Origin: Bacteroides oleiciplenus YIT 12058
Lineage (GTDB): Bacteria; Bacteroidota; Bacteroidia; Bacteroidales; Bacteroidaceae
Direction of reading: 5' to 3'
DNA: 64,000 nt
Assembly (NCBI RefSeq): GCF_000315485.1
Contig: NZ_JH992941.1
Span: 868,001 to 932,000 of the forward strand
In this document: piece after piece, positions 1 to 10,700 of the stretch
Numbering within the stretch: position 1 is the first letter of the stretch
Layout: the number at the start of each line of letters is the position of its first letter
Program-made: the position numbers and the translations under genes
The notes under the pieces: generated by a model
Database searches by the model: none
Told to the model about the DNA's origin: nothing
Seen by the model: the letters and a program-made list of their open reading frames with translations, nothing else

Positions 1-431
1 TCTGCGGGAACTTCCCATTGAGTATCGGCATAAGGCAATCCCAGCTCTTTGTAGCGTTCATCTTTCGTCACCCAATAGAGTTCCAGAGGCAAGCTTCCGA
101 ACATATTCAGATCGACATGGTTCTTGATAGGCAACAGTGCCTTTTCTGTAGTAAACAGATGCTCGAATCTGGCTTGCAGAAGTTTGATGAGTGCTTTATC
201 CTTGGCTGCTGCCGCATATTTAAGAGAACCGTTCCAGTAGAAGGTTTCAGGATAACCAATCCATTTTCCGGCATGCAATGCATGTTTCTCGGTTACAAAA
301 CGGTAGGCAATGCGTCTGCCGATTTCATCGGGAGTATACCCTTCGGGGAAATTCTTCAGAAGACTGGTCTGAGCAATTAACAACTGAAAGGATGATAATA
401 AAAATAATAATGCGAATACTTTCTTGTACAT
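1..431 (-). CDS. Unsaturated uronyl hydrolase, GH88/GH105 family (3' end beyond window)
   Basis: Only the first 143 codons lie in the window; the gene runs off the left edge. The start is the ATG complementary to 429-431, giving an N-terminus MYKKVFALLFLLSSFQLLIA that reads as a Sec signal peptide. The rest (FPEGYTPDEIGRRIAYRF, NHVDLNMFGSLPLELY, LPYADTQW) matches the complete GH88/GH105 protein at 6332-7435 almost block for block, so this is a recent duplicate. Family members remove delta-4,5-unsaturated uronic acid from the non-reducing end of lyase products in the periplasm. The catalytic Asp region is outside the window. It is the last visible gene of the operon starting near 7510, 65 bp after the GH130 gene. 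Confidence 0.9.
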   Translation of the reverse strand, partial: MYKKVFALLFLLSSFQLLIAQTSLLKNFPEGYTPDEIGRRIAYRFVTEKHALHAGKWIGYPETFYWNGSLKYAAAAKDKALIKLLQARFEHLFTTEKALLPIKNHVDLNMFGSLPLELYWVTKDERYKELGLPYADTQWEVPA

Positions 432-495
432 AACAATTTGAATTCTATCTATTAAACATTCTAATAATTTACAGTTTCTGGAATATCCGGTGACA

Positions 496-1644
496 TTACT
501 TCACCTTCAATAGTTTCTTGGTGTCATCACATACGGCTACTGCCACTTTGGAGTCTGCACAACCGTAATAAAGATATAGCTTCTTCTTGTAATAGGCCAA
601 TCCCTCGATAAATACGGTGCCGTCCTTATACTGCCCACTCTTTTCGAAAGAGGCTTCAGGCATAAAGAAAGGTTTGTCCAGACGATTCAGCACTTTATAA
701 GGGTCTTTAGAATCAAGCAAAAGCTGTCCGGCGCAGTAAGCGCCTGCCGGATAATTTACATCGCCTCTCCTTTTATCATTCTTACCATTATACATCAGTA
801 CAATGCCTTGTTTGGTACGAATGGCAGGAGGACCGCATTCAGTCATCTGGCTATCGAAATAGCCGTTGCGTGGCTTGGCAATCTTCAATAGTTCATTGTT
901 TCCATCCAGCACAGGATACCAATCTGTCAGGTTGTCGGAAGTAGCTGCATGTACGGCATATTCTCCCCAATACATGAAGTATTTGCCATCTACCTTGTCT
1001 ATAACCAGCTTTCCGCCTTTTACCTTAGTAAGGATGGAGGCTGATTTAGTAGCTATTCTGGTAAAACGCCCGTCATACGCTTTTTCAAAGGCAAGACCGT
1101 GCTTGGTCCAGTTCTTCAAATCTTTGGAAGTAGCTACTGCAAGGCGGGGGGTCTTCCGGTTCCATGCCGTATAAATCATTACGTATAATCCGTCTTCGGT
1201 CATAGCCACCCGCGGGTCTTCGCAACCACCCGGGCACTCTATGCTTTCAAAAGCATCTCCACCGGGGAAAAGTATCGGGCTGTCTGAGCGCTTCATGGTC
1301 ACTCCGTCCGCACTTTCGGCATAGCCTATGCGTGAAGTCCTTTTTCCGATGCCTTGCGCCGAATTATCCTCAGCGCGGTAAAGCACAACAATCTTTCCGT
1401 CTTTCACGGTAGCGGCAGGATTAAAAGTGTCGCTTTCCTCCCACTTCACTTGTTCCTTTCGCATCGGGCAATGGAAAGAGGTAGGTTGTGGCACAATCAC
1501 GGGATTGACACCTTCCGGACGGATAAACGGGCCAACCACCCAGTTCTCCTGTTGTTTCTTGTCTGCATCGTCTGAAGAGGGCAAAGTAGAAAAACTACTC
1601 AGTGACAACACTCCTATCAGACCAACTATGAGTTTTAGCTTCAT
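496..1644 (-). CDS. GH130 family glycosidase or phosphorylase, exported
   Basis: A 382-residue protein with a signal peptide (about residues 1-22) and a five-bladed propeller-type sequence. The GH130 hallmarks are present: FNPAA near residue 75, YRAED near 89 and GGCEDPRV near 140, with D143 the expected general acid. GH130 enzymes act on beta-mannosides; cytoplasmic members are phosphorylases, while exported Bacteroides members characterised so far are beta-1,2-mannosidases. Export favours hydrolysis over phosphorolysis here, but the base or phosphate-binding residues cannot be decided by eye. It lies 40 bp after the FAD oxidoreductase and 65 bp before the truncated GH88/105 gene, inside one operon. 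Mannose or a mannose-like sugar in the target glycan is inferred. Confidence 0.85.
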   Translation of the reverse strand: MKLKLIVGLIGVLSLSSFSTLPSSDDADKKQQENWVVGPFIRPEGVNPVIVPQPTSFHCPMRKEQVKWEESDTFNPAATVKDGKIVVLYRAEDNSAQGIGKRTSRIGYAESADGVTMKRSDSPILFPGGDAFESIECPGGCEDPRVAMTEDGLYVMIYTAWNRKTPRLAVATSKDLKNWTKHGLAFEKAYDGRFTRIATKSASILTKVKGGKLVIDKVDGKYFMYWGEYAVHAATSDNLTDWYPVLDGNNELLKIAKPRNGYFDSQMTECGPPAIRTKQGIVLMYNGKNDKRRGDVNYPAGAYCAGQLLLDSKDPYKVLNRLDKPFFMPEASFEKSGQYKDGTVFIEGLAYYKKKLYLYYGCADSKVAVAVCDDTKKLLKVK

Positions 1645-1684
1645 CTTAGTTTCTATGTTTTTTTACATGGTTAAAGTTATTGTT

Positions 1685-3547
1685 TTATTGGCGAAGACGC
1701 TTATAGATGCTGGTCAATACCTCCAATCTGGATGTCTTTCCGGGAACAGCCCGGAGCTTAAACCCGCATAATGCACTCCATTCCTGCAATGTATCTTCAT
1801 CGACCGCACCTTGCAGATTTGCATTCCATCCGGACAAGTATCCCCGTAATCCCATATATTGCGCTAAACGGAAGTCAGGAGCTTCCGGACTCAGGTCACG
1901 GAAGTATATCAGCGTTGCTTTTTGGTCGATCAGCAGTTCCTGCAACTTAGGCATATCCACATCCTGCACGGCTACTTTATCATCAATTGCCAACGAAGCA
2001 GCAATACCCGCCGCCTGTCCCAATGCCATCCAGCATGGTTCCATACGTAAAGTAGAGAATCCGATATGTGAACCGGATACCGGTACAGGCAACAACAGGT
2101 TATCTACATTGCGGGGCAGAATGACGCCTAAAGGCACTGTATAAACAGCCGTAGGATAACTGATAAACCCATCCAGATGTGCCCTGCCGGTTTCTCTTTT
2201 CCGAGCAGCATGCGAGTCGAGCGCATAATGACTGGCCGTCACACTGTTGGCATGCAACGGCGGACGCTTGTCCGATGCAACAGGCAGGGCATCCTTGGCA
2301 GTAAAGAAGTAGACTCCTTCAAACCGTCTTCCTTCGCGCACATATACTTGGCGGGGGAAATACTCATTATCCTGATACTCGTCTTTCGCCAATCCCCATT
2401 CCAGCATTGCTTTACGGAAATGCTCCGGCAGTTCGGGGTCATTCTGGGCGAACCAGAACAAACCTAACGTATAATCTTTCAGACGTTTGGCAAACTGATC
2501 CCTCCACTCCCACGAAGAAGTAGGCCAAGGCCAGTTCTCTTCAGGCAAATCGGTAGAGATAAACGCAGCATGTTGGTTATTGCCATCTGTTTTCTGGTTG
2601 GGCAGCTTTACAATGCTACTCAGCTTTCTGATTCCCCAACTGTCTCCGGGCAATTTAGTCTGATTGCCGGCAGCGATATGACGGCGGTTTTCTTCCATCA
2701 TTTCATCCGTCACTTTCAACATGGCTCGCTGGGTATTCTTTCCGGTCCATACATCTTCAATCAGTGAAACGTATTCGTCTCTGTTATAAGATGCCGGTTT
2801 CGGGAAAAGTACCCGGTTATCAGGGTCATTAGTCAGACAGAGGCGATAGTTGTAGGCCTGGACTGCATTATCCGACTCTCCCGTGCTACCACTGGCAGGC
2901 AGGCTTTTCCAGTATTCATAGGTTCTTCCCGCTCCGGGTTCTCCAAATTCGGCCTTGCTTTCCCTGCCTACACGGAAGGGCACACCGGCTGCTGCTCCCA
3001 GATCTCCTTCATAAGTGGCATCTATAAAAATATCGCCCCGGTAAGTTTCTTTTTCTCCATTCTCACGATTCAGTATGCAGATACTTTCAATACGTCCATC
3101 CCTTAGAGATATATTCTGGTTTTCAGCATCGAATTGCCGCATAAGGAGTACGGTAATCTTATCCTTATGTTCGTTCAGCATATCCTGATATACGGATGCC
3201 GCAACATACGGTTCAAAATGAAACCCGTCACTGCAATCCTTCAGTTGCTGGGAGTTCTCTCCATAACGATCTGCATAGTATTGCTTGATTCTAGTAGTAA
3301 ACTCCATGAACAGACCGGTAGTTGCTTCCCGGGTAGCAATATCCGTTGCCCCCAGCCCGTTGACCGGAAGTCCTCCGATGTGCCGGGTACGTTCCAGTAT
3401 AACCGAGGTCTTTCCTTGCCGGGCCGCCGCAATAGCTGCCATTATGCCGCCGGGATTACCGCCTACCACCACCATATCAAAATGGCTTTGGGCAGATATA
3501 CCCCAACTAAGCATCAACAGAACCGTAAGAATATGGAATCTCTTCAC
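1685..3547 (-). CDS. Exported FAD-dependent oxidoreductase (PF12831 type)
   Basis: A 620-residue protein with a Sec leader (residues 1-19) followed at once by a Rossmann dinucleotide motif, MVVVGGNPGGIMAAIAAARQ (GGNPGG at 29-34), and an acidic/basic beta-2 end (ILERTRHIGG). The DATYEGDLGAAAGVPFRVGR block and the late SGSHIGFSTLRMEPCWMALGQAAG block are typical of the FAD_oxidored family often mislabelled as xanthan lyase. It contains no lyase domain. The substrate is unknown; oxidation of a sugar in the periplasm is a reasonable inference. It sits 11 bp after the GH2 gene and 40 bp before GH130, so it is co-transcribed with glycosidases. FAD would have to be loaded outside the cytoplasm, since the leader is Sec-like with no twin-arginine motif. 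Confidence 0.85.
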   Translation of the reverse strand: MKRFHILTVLLMLSWGISAQSHFDMVVVGGNPGGIMAAIAAARQGKTSVILERTRHIGGLPVNGLGATDIATREATTGLFMEFTTRIKQYYADRYGENSQQLKDCSDGFHFEPYVAASVYQDMLNEHKDKITVLLMRQFDAENQNISLRDGRIESICILNRENGEKETYRGDIFIDATYEGDLGAAAGVPFRVGRESKAEFGEPGAGRTYEYWKSLPASGSTGESDNAVQAYNYRLCLTNDPDNRVLFPKPASYNRDEYVSLIEDVWTGKNTQRAMLKVTDEMMEENRRHIAAGNQTKLPGDSWGIRKLSSIVKLPNQKTDGNNQHAAFISTDLPEENWPWPTSSWEWRDQFAKRLKDYTLGLFWFAQNDPELPEHFRKAMLEWGLAKDEYQDNEYFPRQVYVREGRRFEGVYFFTAKDALPVASDKRPPLHANSVTASHYALDSHAARKRETGRAHLDGFISYPTAVYTVPLGVILPRNVDNLLLPVPVSGSHIGFSTLRMEPCWMALGQAAGIAASLAIDDKVAVQDVDMPKLQELLIDQKATLIYFRDLSPEAPDFRLAQYMGLRGYLSGWNANLQGAVDEDTLQEWSALCGFKLRAVPGKTSRLEVLTSIYKRLRQ

Positions 3548-3558
3548 GCTATCTTTAT

Positions 3559-6279
3559 TTATTTTAGTTTATATTTCTGAGTGGTTACATTCCATCCTTT
3601 CAATACCAAGACAGCTCCTTCGGCCAACTTCTCTTCTGCCGTTTCTATAGTGACCGTTTTCTTTTCACCCGGAACCAGGGAGAAGAAGTTATCCGAATAG
3701 AACGACGGGCGTATCGGGCTCATCTTTGCATTCAGGAACTGCAACTGATTAAAGAAAGCAATGCCATTGGAAGTATTCTTCAATGTGATATCTACGAAAT
3801 AACGGTCGCCTGCCTGACGTGTCTTATAGGAGAGCTTCACATTGGCTGCTTTCAACTTGCTCAAATCCTCAAAACCTGAGGATGCAGGCCCGGTCAGCGT
3901 CTTGCTGCCTTCATACTTATCATTTGATCTCCAATAGAAGTTGGAAGAAACATCCTTGCCTTTCTCATCTTTCAGCAACAGTTTGATGAAATGAACCTGA
4001 GAAATATTTTCGGGGAAACGGATAGTCAGTACATCATTGGCTACTCCATCTTCCGGAAGATTGACAGAGGCAGATTCTTCAAAGACCTTCCGGCTGTTGA
4101 TATCATACACCTGCGCTATCACCTTGTAATTATTGAAGGAGCGATAATAATCGTTCACCACAGATACGGTGTTCTTCAGATAATCGAACTGAGCATGTAG
4201 CGGCTCCAATGAATTGGCTGTATGATAGAGCGAAGCAGTAGGTTCCAAAGACCAGTCCCACATGCGGGAAGACACCTGACGCATGGAGCAATTATGATAC
4301 CAGAACAGAAGTCCGGAACAGAAGCGGTCACCATAATCCAGCTTGTTATAGTTCCATACTTCCCAAATACTCTTGGAGTTTATAGCACCCAGTAATTGCC
4401 CTTTTTGGGCGAATTCATCGATGGAAGATGATTTTCCGTAGTGGTTTACCAGATCGGTATACATCGTAGTCATCAAGTGGAAACCATTTCCATCCAGATA
4501 ATCCCATACCTCCTTATTGATAGGCCAAAGGTCTTTTTCATCCATCATCTCACGAAGAATTTCCACCGTAGGCAACGTAGGTGCACCATACTCCGGATTG
4601 AAACCATCTACGCGGCTTCCACGGGGAGATGCCGTATTTTCATAGTGTTGCATCGGATTCACCTGTTTGTAAGGACTTCCATCATGCACTCCGGCACATT
4701 CCGACTGCATCTGATAACCTCGTGTACCATCCAGTTTGTTGAGCAGTTCAGGCGTGCCTGTAACTTCTGTACTTTCATTGGAAGCCACGTAATAAGCCAA
4801 AGAGGGATGGTTGCGGATGCGTTTCACGGTAGACACCACATTGTCCATATAGTTACCCTTATCATGCGGATGGCGTGTATCGCCTGTCATCCAGAACTCC
4901 TGCCATACCAATAGCCCCATTTCATCGCACAATTGGAAGAAATAATCGGATTCGGCAATGCCACCTCCCCACATACGCAGGAGATTGACACCCGACTGAC
5001 GGCTATACCGCAGTTCGGCATACGTACGTTCATCAGAAGTTCTCAGCATAGCTTCCGGTATCCAGTTCGTTCCCCGGATAAAGAGACGCTTGCCATTGAC
5101 ATAGAAAACACGTGATTTATCAGGCGTGTTCGTATCGGAAGTGATTTCCCGAATACCGAACTTCGTTTTTACCGAATCACAAACCACTCCGTCGATGGAT
5201 ACGGTCATTTTCAACTCATACAGGTTCTGAGGACCTTTGTTTACAGGCCACCACAAACGGGGGGAGTCAATCACTAACTGGGGGAACTCGTCCGGAGAGA
5301 AGGATAATAGTTTTTCTTCTCCACGCATCACTTTCAGTTTCTTCTCGAAAGTAATATTCTCACCCACAATCTCACCTTTCACCGTGCAATTGATCGGATT
5401 AAAGCCAGTAGTCGGATTCACAACTTCCACTGAAATGGATTCACGCGCCTGGTCGTAGCCGGGCTTACGCAACTCCGACTTCACGAAAGGATGACGCAAC
5501 GCCACTTTGCCCGTAGCATAAAGAGAGATGTTCTTCCAGATACCGGTATTACGGTCACGGATACCGTCCATGAAGGTGAAGTCCCAACCCACGGTCATCA
5601 GCATGGTGGTGTTCAGTCCGATGTTTCCATTTCCTCCATTGTGGAACTCTCCCACTGCCCCCCAGGATTTCGGCTTGGTGCTGCCGGGAACATCCACCGG
5701 ATATACTTTTATCGCCAAAGCATTATTCTTGCCTATCTCCACAAAGCTGGTCACGTCGATGTAATCCTGCAAAAACATACCTTTCATGGTACTGAGCAGA
5801 TTTCCATTCACCCATACCTCGGCACGGTAGTTAATGCCGTCCACTTGCAGCCATACATGCTTTCCCTTGAATGATTCGGGAACAGTGAACTCAGTACGGA
5901 ACCAATAGGTATAGAAGTCACGCCCGGTTTCTGAGATATCCGGTATTAACTTCGATTCTATCTTGTTGTTGATTCCATAGTAAGGTTCCGGATATCTCTG
6001 ATTATGCACCAGTGAATTCAGAACTGTACCGGGCACAATGGCAGGCATCCAGTTTTCTGTAGAATAACTTAATAAAGACACTTTCTCCCCGGAGTCCGCC
6101 ACATCTCCCGCCTTTATCATTTTCCACTGATAATCGCCATGATGGGCTATTTCTGAGTCAAGCCAGATACGCCCGGAGTTTCTGACATCATTTACGTTGC
6201 TTTGTCCGGTTACTGCCGTCGAATAGGAAAACAGTAGTATAACCAAGGTAAGGGCTTTGGCCCAACAGCTTATATTCAT
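3559..6279 (-). CDS. GH2 glycosidase, beta-mannosidase/exo-glucosaminidase-like
   Basis: A 906-residue exported enzyme (signal about 1-25) with the GH2 order: jelly-roll sugar-binding domain (RTEFTVPESFKGKHVWLQVDG, near 128-150), immunoglobulin-like domain and TIM barrel from about residue 385 (VFYVNGKRLFIRGTNWIPEA). WQEFWM near 459 and the acid/base candidate E502 in VASNESTE resemble beta-mannosidase and exo-beta-glucosaminidase members rather than LacZ. E563 in FNPEYGAP is the likely nucleophile. The 300-residue C-terminus adds further Ig-like domains. It is the second gene of the operon from the 7510 promoter. The exact sugar (mannose, glucosamine or other) cannot be told from sequence. 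Confidence 0.9.
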   Translation of the reverse strand: MNISCWAKALTLVILLFSYSTAVTGQSNVNDVRNSGRIWLDSEIAHHGDYQWKMIKAGDVADSGEKVSLLSYSTENWMPAIVPGTVLNSLVHNQRYPEPYYGINNKIESKLIPDISETGRDFYTYWFRTEFTVPESFKGKHVWLQVDGINYRAEVWVNGNLLSTMKGMFLQDYIDVTSFVEIGKNNALAIKVYPVDVPGSTKPKSWGAVGEFHNGGNGNIGLNTTMLMTVGWDFTFMDGIRDRNTGIWKNISLYATGKVALRHPFVKSELRKPGYDQARESISVEVVNPTTGFNPINCTVKGEIVGENITFEKKLKVMRGEEKLLSFSPDEFPQLVIDSPRLWWPVNKGPQNLYELKMTVSIDGVVCDSVKTKFGIREITSDTNTPDKSRVFYVNGKRLFIRGTNWIPEAMLRTSDERTYAELRYSRQSGVNLLRMWGGGIAESDYFFQLCDEMGLLVWQEFWMTGDTRHPHDKGNYMDNVVSTVKRIRNHPSLAYYVASNESTEVTGTPELLNKLDGTRGYQMQSECAGVHDGSPYKQVNPMQHYENTASPRGSRVDGFNPEYGAPTLPTVEILREMMDEKDLWPINKEVWDYLDGNGFHLMTTMYTDLVNHYGKSSSIDEFAQKGQLLGAINSKSIWEVWNYNKLDYGDRFCSGLLFWYHNCSMRQVSSRMWDWSLEPTASLYHTANSLEPLHAQFDYLKNTVSVVNDYYRSFNNYKVIAQVYDINSRKVFEESASVNLPEDGVANDVLTIRFPENISQVHFIKLLLKDEKGKDVSSNFYWRSNDKYEGSKTLTGPASSGFEDLSKLKAANVKLSYKTRQAGDRYFVDITLKNTSNGIAFFNQLQFLNAKMSPIRPSFYSDNFFSLVPGEKKTVTIETAEEKLAEGAVLVLKGWNVTTQKYKLK

Positions 6280-6331
6280 TTTATAAGTATTAAATAGAAT
6301 TTCGATACAAGATTACTAAAGTGGCACAGTT

Positions 6332-7435
6332 TTATTCCTCCAGAAGTGCCACCGCACACCAAAGGTAAGGAGCTTGTCCATGATAATCGCCTACATTTTG
6401 CTTACGATCATAATAGTACTGTTTGTCATTCTTCTTATTGGTGCCTTCACAAACGGATTTCACATTGTTGTTCTCATCTATGTATTTCACCATGCCCATC
6501 CATGCCTTGCGGGCAGCGGGTGCATATTCTTTGGCATCCAGCCAACCGTTCTTCACTCCCTTGATGAAAGCAAAAGTAAACATGGCAGAACCGGAGGTTT
6601 CGAGCCAGCAGTCGGAATGATCCAGCAATTGATGCCACAGGCCGTTTGAAGATTGATACTTCTTCAAGCTTTTCATCATAGTGAGGTAGCCGTGCATGAT
6701 TCGCGGACGGTATTCACTGTCTTCGGGCAGGCTGCTCAACAACTCTGCCATACCGGCAGCCATCCAACCATTACCTCTGCTCCAGTAGAAAGGAACATCC
6801 GGAGCATGATAGAAAAGGCCGTTCGGACGTTGCAACTCGTCCAGATACATCACCATCTCTCTTGCAGCCCGGTCTATGTATTTGCGGTCACCAGTAATCC
6901 GATAAGCTTGGGTCTGCACAATGGTAATCATATACATATCGTCAATCCATAAACGCGTCTGCCAGGAATAACCTTTCTGGTCCCATTCCTTTTCTTTCGG
7001 TTTCGCATTTGCGGGGAGTTGCCATTGAGTGTCGGCATAAGGAAGACCCAAGTCCAGATAGCGTTGGTCTTTCGTTATCTTATACAGTTCCAGAGGCAAG
7101 CTACCGAACATATTTACATCCACATGATTCATGATAGGCAATAAAGCCTTTTCCGTAGTGAAGAGAAGTTCAAATCTATTCTGCAACAACTTCACAAGCT
7201 CCTGATCGTTGGTAAGTGCTGCGAATTTCAGCCCTCCATTCCAGGTGAAAGTCTCAGGATAACTGATCCACTTCCCAATGTGAAGCATATGTTTTCCATC
7301 TACAAAATGATATGCCAGACGTTTGCCCACTTCTTCCGGTTTATATCCTTCCGGAAAATCTTTTAGCAGGTTTGTCTGACCAAACAATAATTGAATTGGA
7401 AGCAGAAACAGCAATAATAATGACTTTTTGCGCAT
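6332..7435 (-). CDS. Unsaturated uronyl hydrolase, GH88/GH105 family
   Basis: A complete 367-residue enzyme with a signal peptide (1-20). It has an (alpha/alpha)6-barrel pattern with the family signature RLWIDDMYMITIVQ (D165/D166, the catalytic Asp region), NHVDVNMFG near 103, and HAPDVPFYWSRGNGW near 210. The family hydrates the enol-ether double bond of delta-4,5-unsaturated glucuronic or galacturonic acid made by polysaccharide lyases. It is the first gene of the operon that continues to the left window edge, and a -7 box (TATCTTTG) lies about 75 bp upstream. It is close kin to the truncated gene at 1-431 and more distant from 14847-15962. Specificity (GlcA or GalA, and the linked sugar) is not visible. 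Confidence 0.93.
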   Translation of the reverse strand: MRKKSLLLLFLLPIQLLFGQTNLLKDFPEGYKPEEVGKRLAYHFVDGKHMLHIGKWISYPETFTWNGGLKFAALTNDQELVKLLQNRFELLFTTEKALLPIMNHVDVNMFGSLPLELYKITKDQRYLDLGLPYADTQWQLPANAKPKEKEWDQKGYSWQTRLWIDDMYMITIVQTQAYRITGDRKYIDRAAREMVMYLDELQRPNGLFYHAPDVPFYWSRGNGWMAAGMAELLSSLPEDSEYRPRIMHGYLTMMKSLKKYQSSNGLWHQLLDHSDCWLETSGSAMFTFAFIKGVKNGWLDAKEYAPAARKAWMGMVKYIDENNNVKSVCEGTNKKNDKQYYYDRKQNVGDYHGQAPYLWCAVALLEE

Positions 7436-7509
7436 AAGGTTAATTCTTTATTTATTAGACATTAAGAAACTTACAATTGTTATCATAGTACAATCACTAT
7501 CAATGGTCA

Positions 7510-7517
7510 CAAAGATA
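7510..7517 (-). promoter_or_regulatory. -7 box of the operon GH88/105-GH2-FAD-GH130
   Basis: On the minus strand this reads TATCTTTG, an exact match to the Bacteroides -7 consensus TAnnTTTG. It lies 75 bp before the start codon at 7435 in the noncoding gap after HTCS1. No convincing TTTG -33 element is seen at the usual distance, which would fit an activator-dependent promoter. Confidence 0.55.
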
Positions 7518-7714
7518 GTGCGCAGTATCTACTCAGAAGGGAATATGTATCCCAATAAATAGAAGAAATATCTCAAAATCGTATAAGAAGTCACAAATTC
7601 ATTTCAAATAACGCTGATGTTGGGAATTAATTCTTTCTTGTAGCGATTATGAATAGAACAGGTGATTATTGCGCAACTTAAAGCCGAAAGCCTTTTATCT
7701 TACAGCAGCATACC

Positions 7715-10700
7715 TTATCCCACAAAGTCCTTCGGAAGCACCCCGAATTGCTTCTGAAAACACTTGGAGAAATAGGAGGAAGAATTGAAGCCCACCATGT
7801 AGCAAATCTCATTGATGCGACTCTCACCTTCCTTCAATAACTGGGCGGCACGCTTCAGACGCTCCAAACGTAAATACTCGTTTGGAGTAAGGTCCAGCAC
7901 TCCCTTCATCTTACGATAGAAGCTGGAACGGCTCATATTCAGGCTATCCGCTATATCATCCATGCTGAACTCCTGATTAGAAAGATTAGAGAGAATAATC
8001 TCATTCAGTTTCTTTATAAATTCCTCATCGGCCTTGGTCAGTGCCATTGTGTTGACCGCCACAAAAGGAGATTTAGCAAAGTTCTGGCGAAGCTTCTCCC
8101 GGTTGTTTATCAGATTGGAAACCACAGCCAGAAGATACTCCGGTGAGAAAGGCTTCTCAATATATGAATCCGCCCCTAATTCCATTCCTTCAATCTTGGA
8201 TTGAATATTAGTCTTGGCAGTCAACAAAATAATAGGAATATGACTGTAGCCTACCTCCGACTTTATGATCTTACATAGTTCAAAACCATCCATCAAAGGC
8301 ATAACGACATCACTTACCACCAGATTTACAAAATTACTATCCAGAGCCTGCAAAGCCTCTTTCCCGTTGGTAGCAGTCAGCACAGTATATTCGGATGATA
8401 ACTGGCGCTCGATAAAAGAGAGCATATCCGGATTATCTTCTACCACCAGAACCACATGTTTACTTACCCGCTGCTGCTTCCCTTCCTGCTTGTCATCGGA
8501 AAAATGCTCACCTGATGTTCCTGTCTGCAACTCTACCTCCTTGTTCATTACATCCGAATCCAGTGAAATGGCCATATCTTGAATAATGGGGAGTGTCAGA
8601 CGGAAAGCATTTGCATCTTCTCCCGGAAGCATAACCAGACTACCACGATGGAGCTCCGCCAACGAACGGGAAAGCGCCAGTCCGATACCTGCTCCTGTGG
8701 TAACCTTCACCTCCTCCTTCTGGCTGAAACGGACAAAAGGCTGGAAAATCTCTTCCTTCATCTCATCGGGAATAATCACTCCGTCATTCTTAGTGGTGAC
8801 ATAGAATGCCTGATTCTCCACATCCACTTCCAGTTTAATATGCACATAGGTATCAGCATACTTCATTCCATTATTCAAAAGATTACTGATAATTTTCGTA
8901 AAAGCTTCGCGATTGACATGTGCACAGAAGTTCTCTTCCGGCATCTCTAACGTCAGGTCAAATCCTTTCTGACGGGAAAGGGAAGTAAACCGCATATAAG
9001 TCTCCCTCAGCACATTCGTAATGTCGCATTTGGCAAAGTTCAGCCGGTAGCCCTGGCTCTCCACTTTCCTGAAATCCAGAAGCTGGTTGGTGAGGTTCAG
9101 CAACCGTTCCGTATTATGCTGCATGATATTCAGGTCTTCGTGAGTTTCGGGGTCCAGGTCTTTCTTCAGGATGATGTTCTCCAAAGGCCCCTTTATCAAC
9201 GTCAGCGGAGTCCTGATTTCATGCGCCACATTCGTGAAGAAATCTATCTTGGCATTGTAAATCTCGCGTTCCTTCTCCTGTTCAAACTTCTCCAGTTGGC
9301 GGCGGTGCTGCCTGCTGCTGCGTTGCTTAAAATACCAGAAAGCATATACGGAGCAACCCATAATGAGCAATGCATAAATGCAGTAAGCCCAGATGGAGAA
9401 ATAGAAAGGAGGAAGGATATGAATATACAGCAGGTGTTCATCAGGATTCCATATTCCATCACTGTTAGAGGCTTTCACACGGAACAGGTAATCGCCATAT
9501 CCCAGGTTGGAATAGGTGACGATAGGGCTCTCTCCCACCGTTATCCAGTCTTTATCAAAACCATCCAACCTGTACATCAATTTATTCATCTTCGGGAGCT
9601 GATAGCCGAGGGCGGCAATACGGAAGGAGAATGAATTTTGGTCGGACTGAAGCGTAATCCTGTCGGAGAAAGTGATACTCTTCTCAAGAGGAGCATTGTT
9701 CTCACCAGCGCGGACTTCTTTATTGAACAACATAAAGTCCGTAATCACCACCGGCGGCAGATTCTTATTTTCAGTAAATGTCTTGGGGTTAAAGACGACA
9801 AAACCATCGATACTGCCCAAATAAATAGCACCGGCCTCATCCCTATAGCCGGAACGGTAGTTGAACTGATCGCCAAGCAATCCATTGGCCGTGGTGTATA
9901 CCTTCACCTGTTTTGTACCAGGGTTGAAACAAGCCAGTCCGCTGTTCGTCGTCAGCCAGAATAATCCTTCCGCATCCTCTATAATCTGATAGACAACATC
10001 ATTAGGCAGCCCATTGGACGAATCGTAGCTGGTAAATGTCTCCGTATCAGGATGGAACAGACAGAAGCCTCCCCCCTGTGTAGTCAGCCAGATTTGCCGG
10101 TGAGAATCTTCAAAGATACTCAGCACCTTATCATAGGGAAGGCTCTCCTTATTATTTTCATTATGCACATAGTTCTTCCACCGTTTTTCATTGACGTTGT
10201 AGCAGTATGCACCGTTCGCATAAGTTGCCAGCCACAGGTTGCCTTCCGAGTCTTCTTTTATATCGTATACAAATTTACCGGCCAGTTCCGTAATTCTGTC
10301 AAAGTCGTCAGTTTGTTCATTATACTTCAACAATCCGAACATGGTTCCCAGATAAATATCACCTGTGACCGTCCTGTAAATAGCAAAAATACTATTGTCT
10401 ATCAACGAACGTGGGGAATCTGTTTTCTGATAAGTTTTCAGGATGTTGCCTGTATTGGTATCTACTATTTTCAAGCCTTTGGAGAAAGTTCCCACCCATA
10501 GCTTGTCGCCCACCATGCATAGTCCATGGATGTTGGTAAATCCGGAACTGGGTGCGAAGAAAGAAAAGGTCTTTGTCTTCGGGTCAAAACGGTTCAAGCC
10601 GCCATCTTCGGTACCAATCCACAGTATGCCTTTGTTATCCTGACAGAACTCACGAACGCGTTTGCCTTGCAAAGTATTTTCTCCGTCCTTCGGATAATAC

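Noticed and set aside
18..380. 120-codon plus-strand ORF at the left edge
   Set aside because: It lies wholly antisense to the GH88/105 coding sequence and shows no independent domain.
1685..3547. Xanthan lyase
   Set aside because: Proteins of this type are often so labelled, but the sequence is an FAD oxidoreductase from end to end and has no lyase domain.
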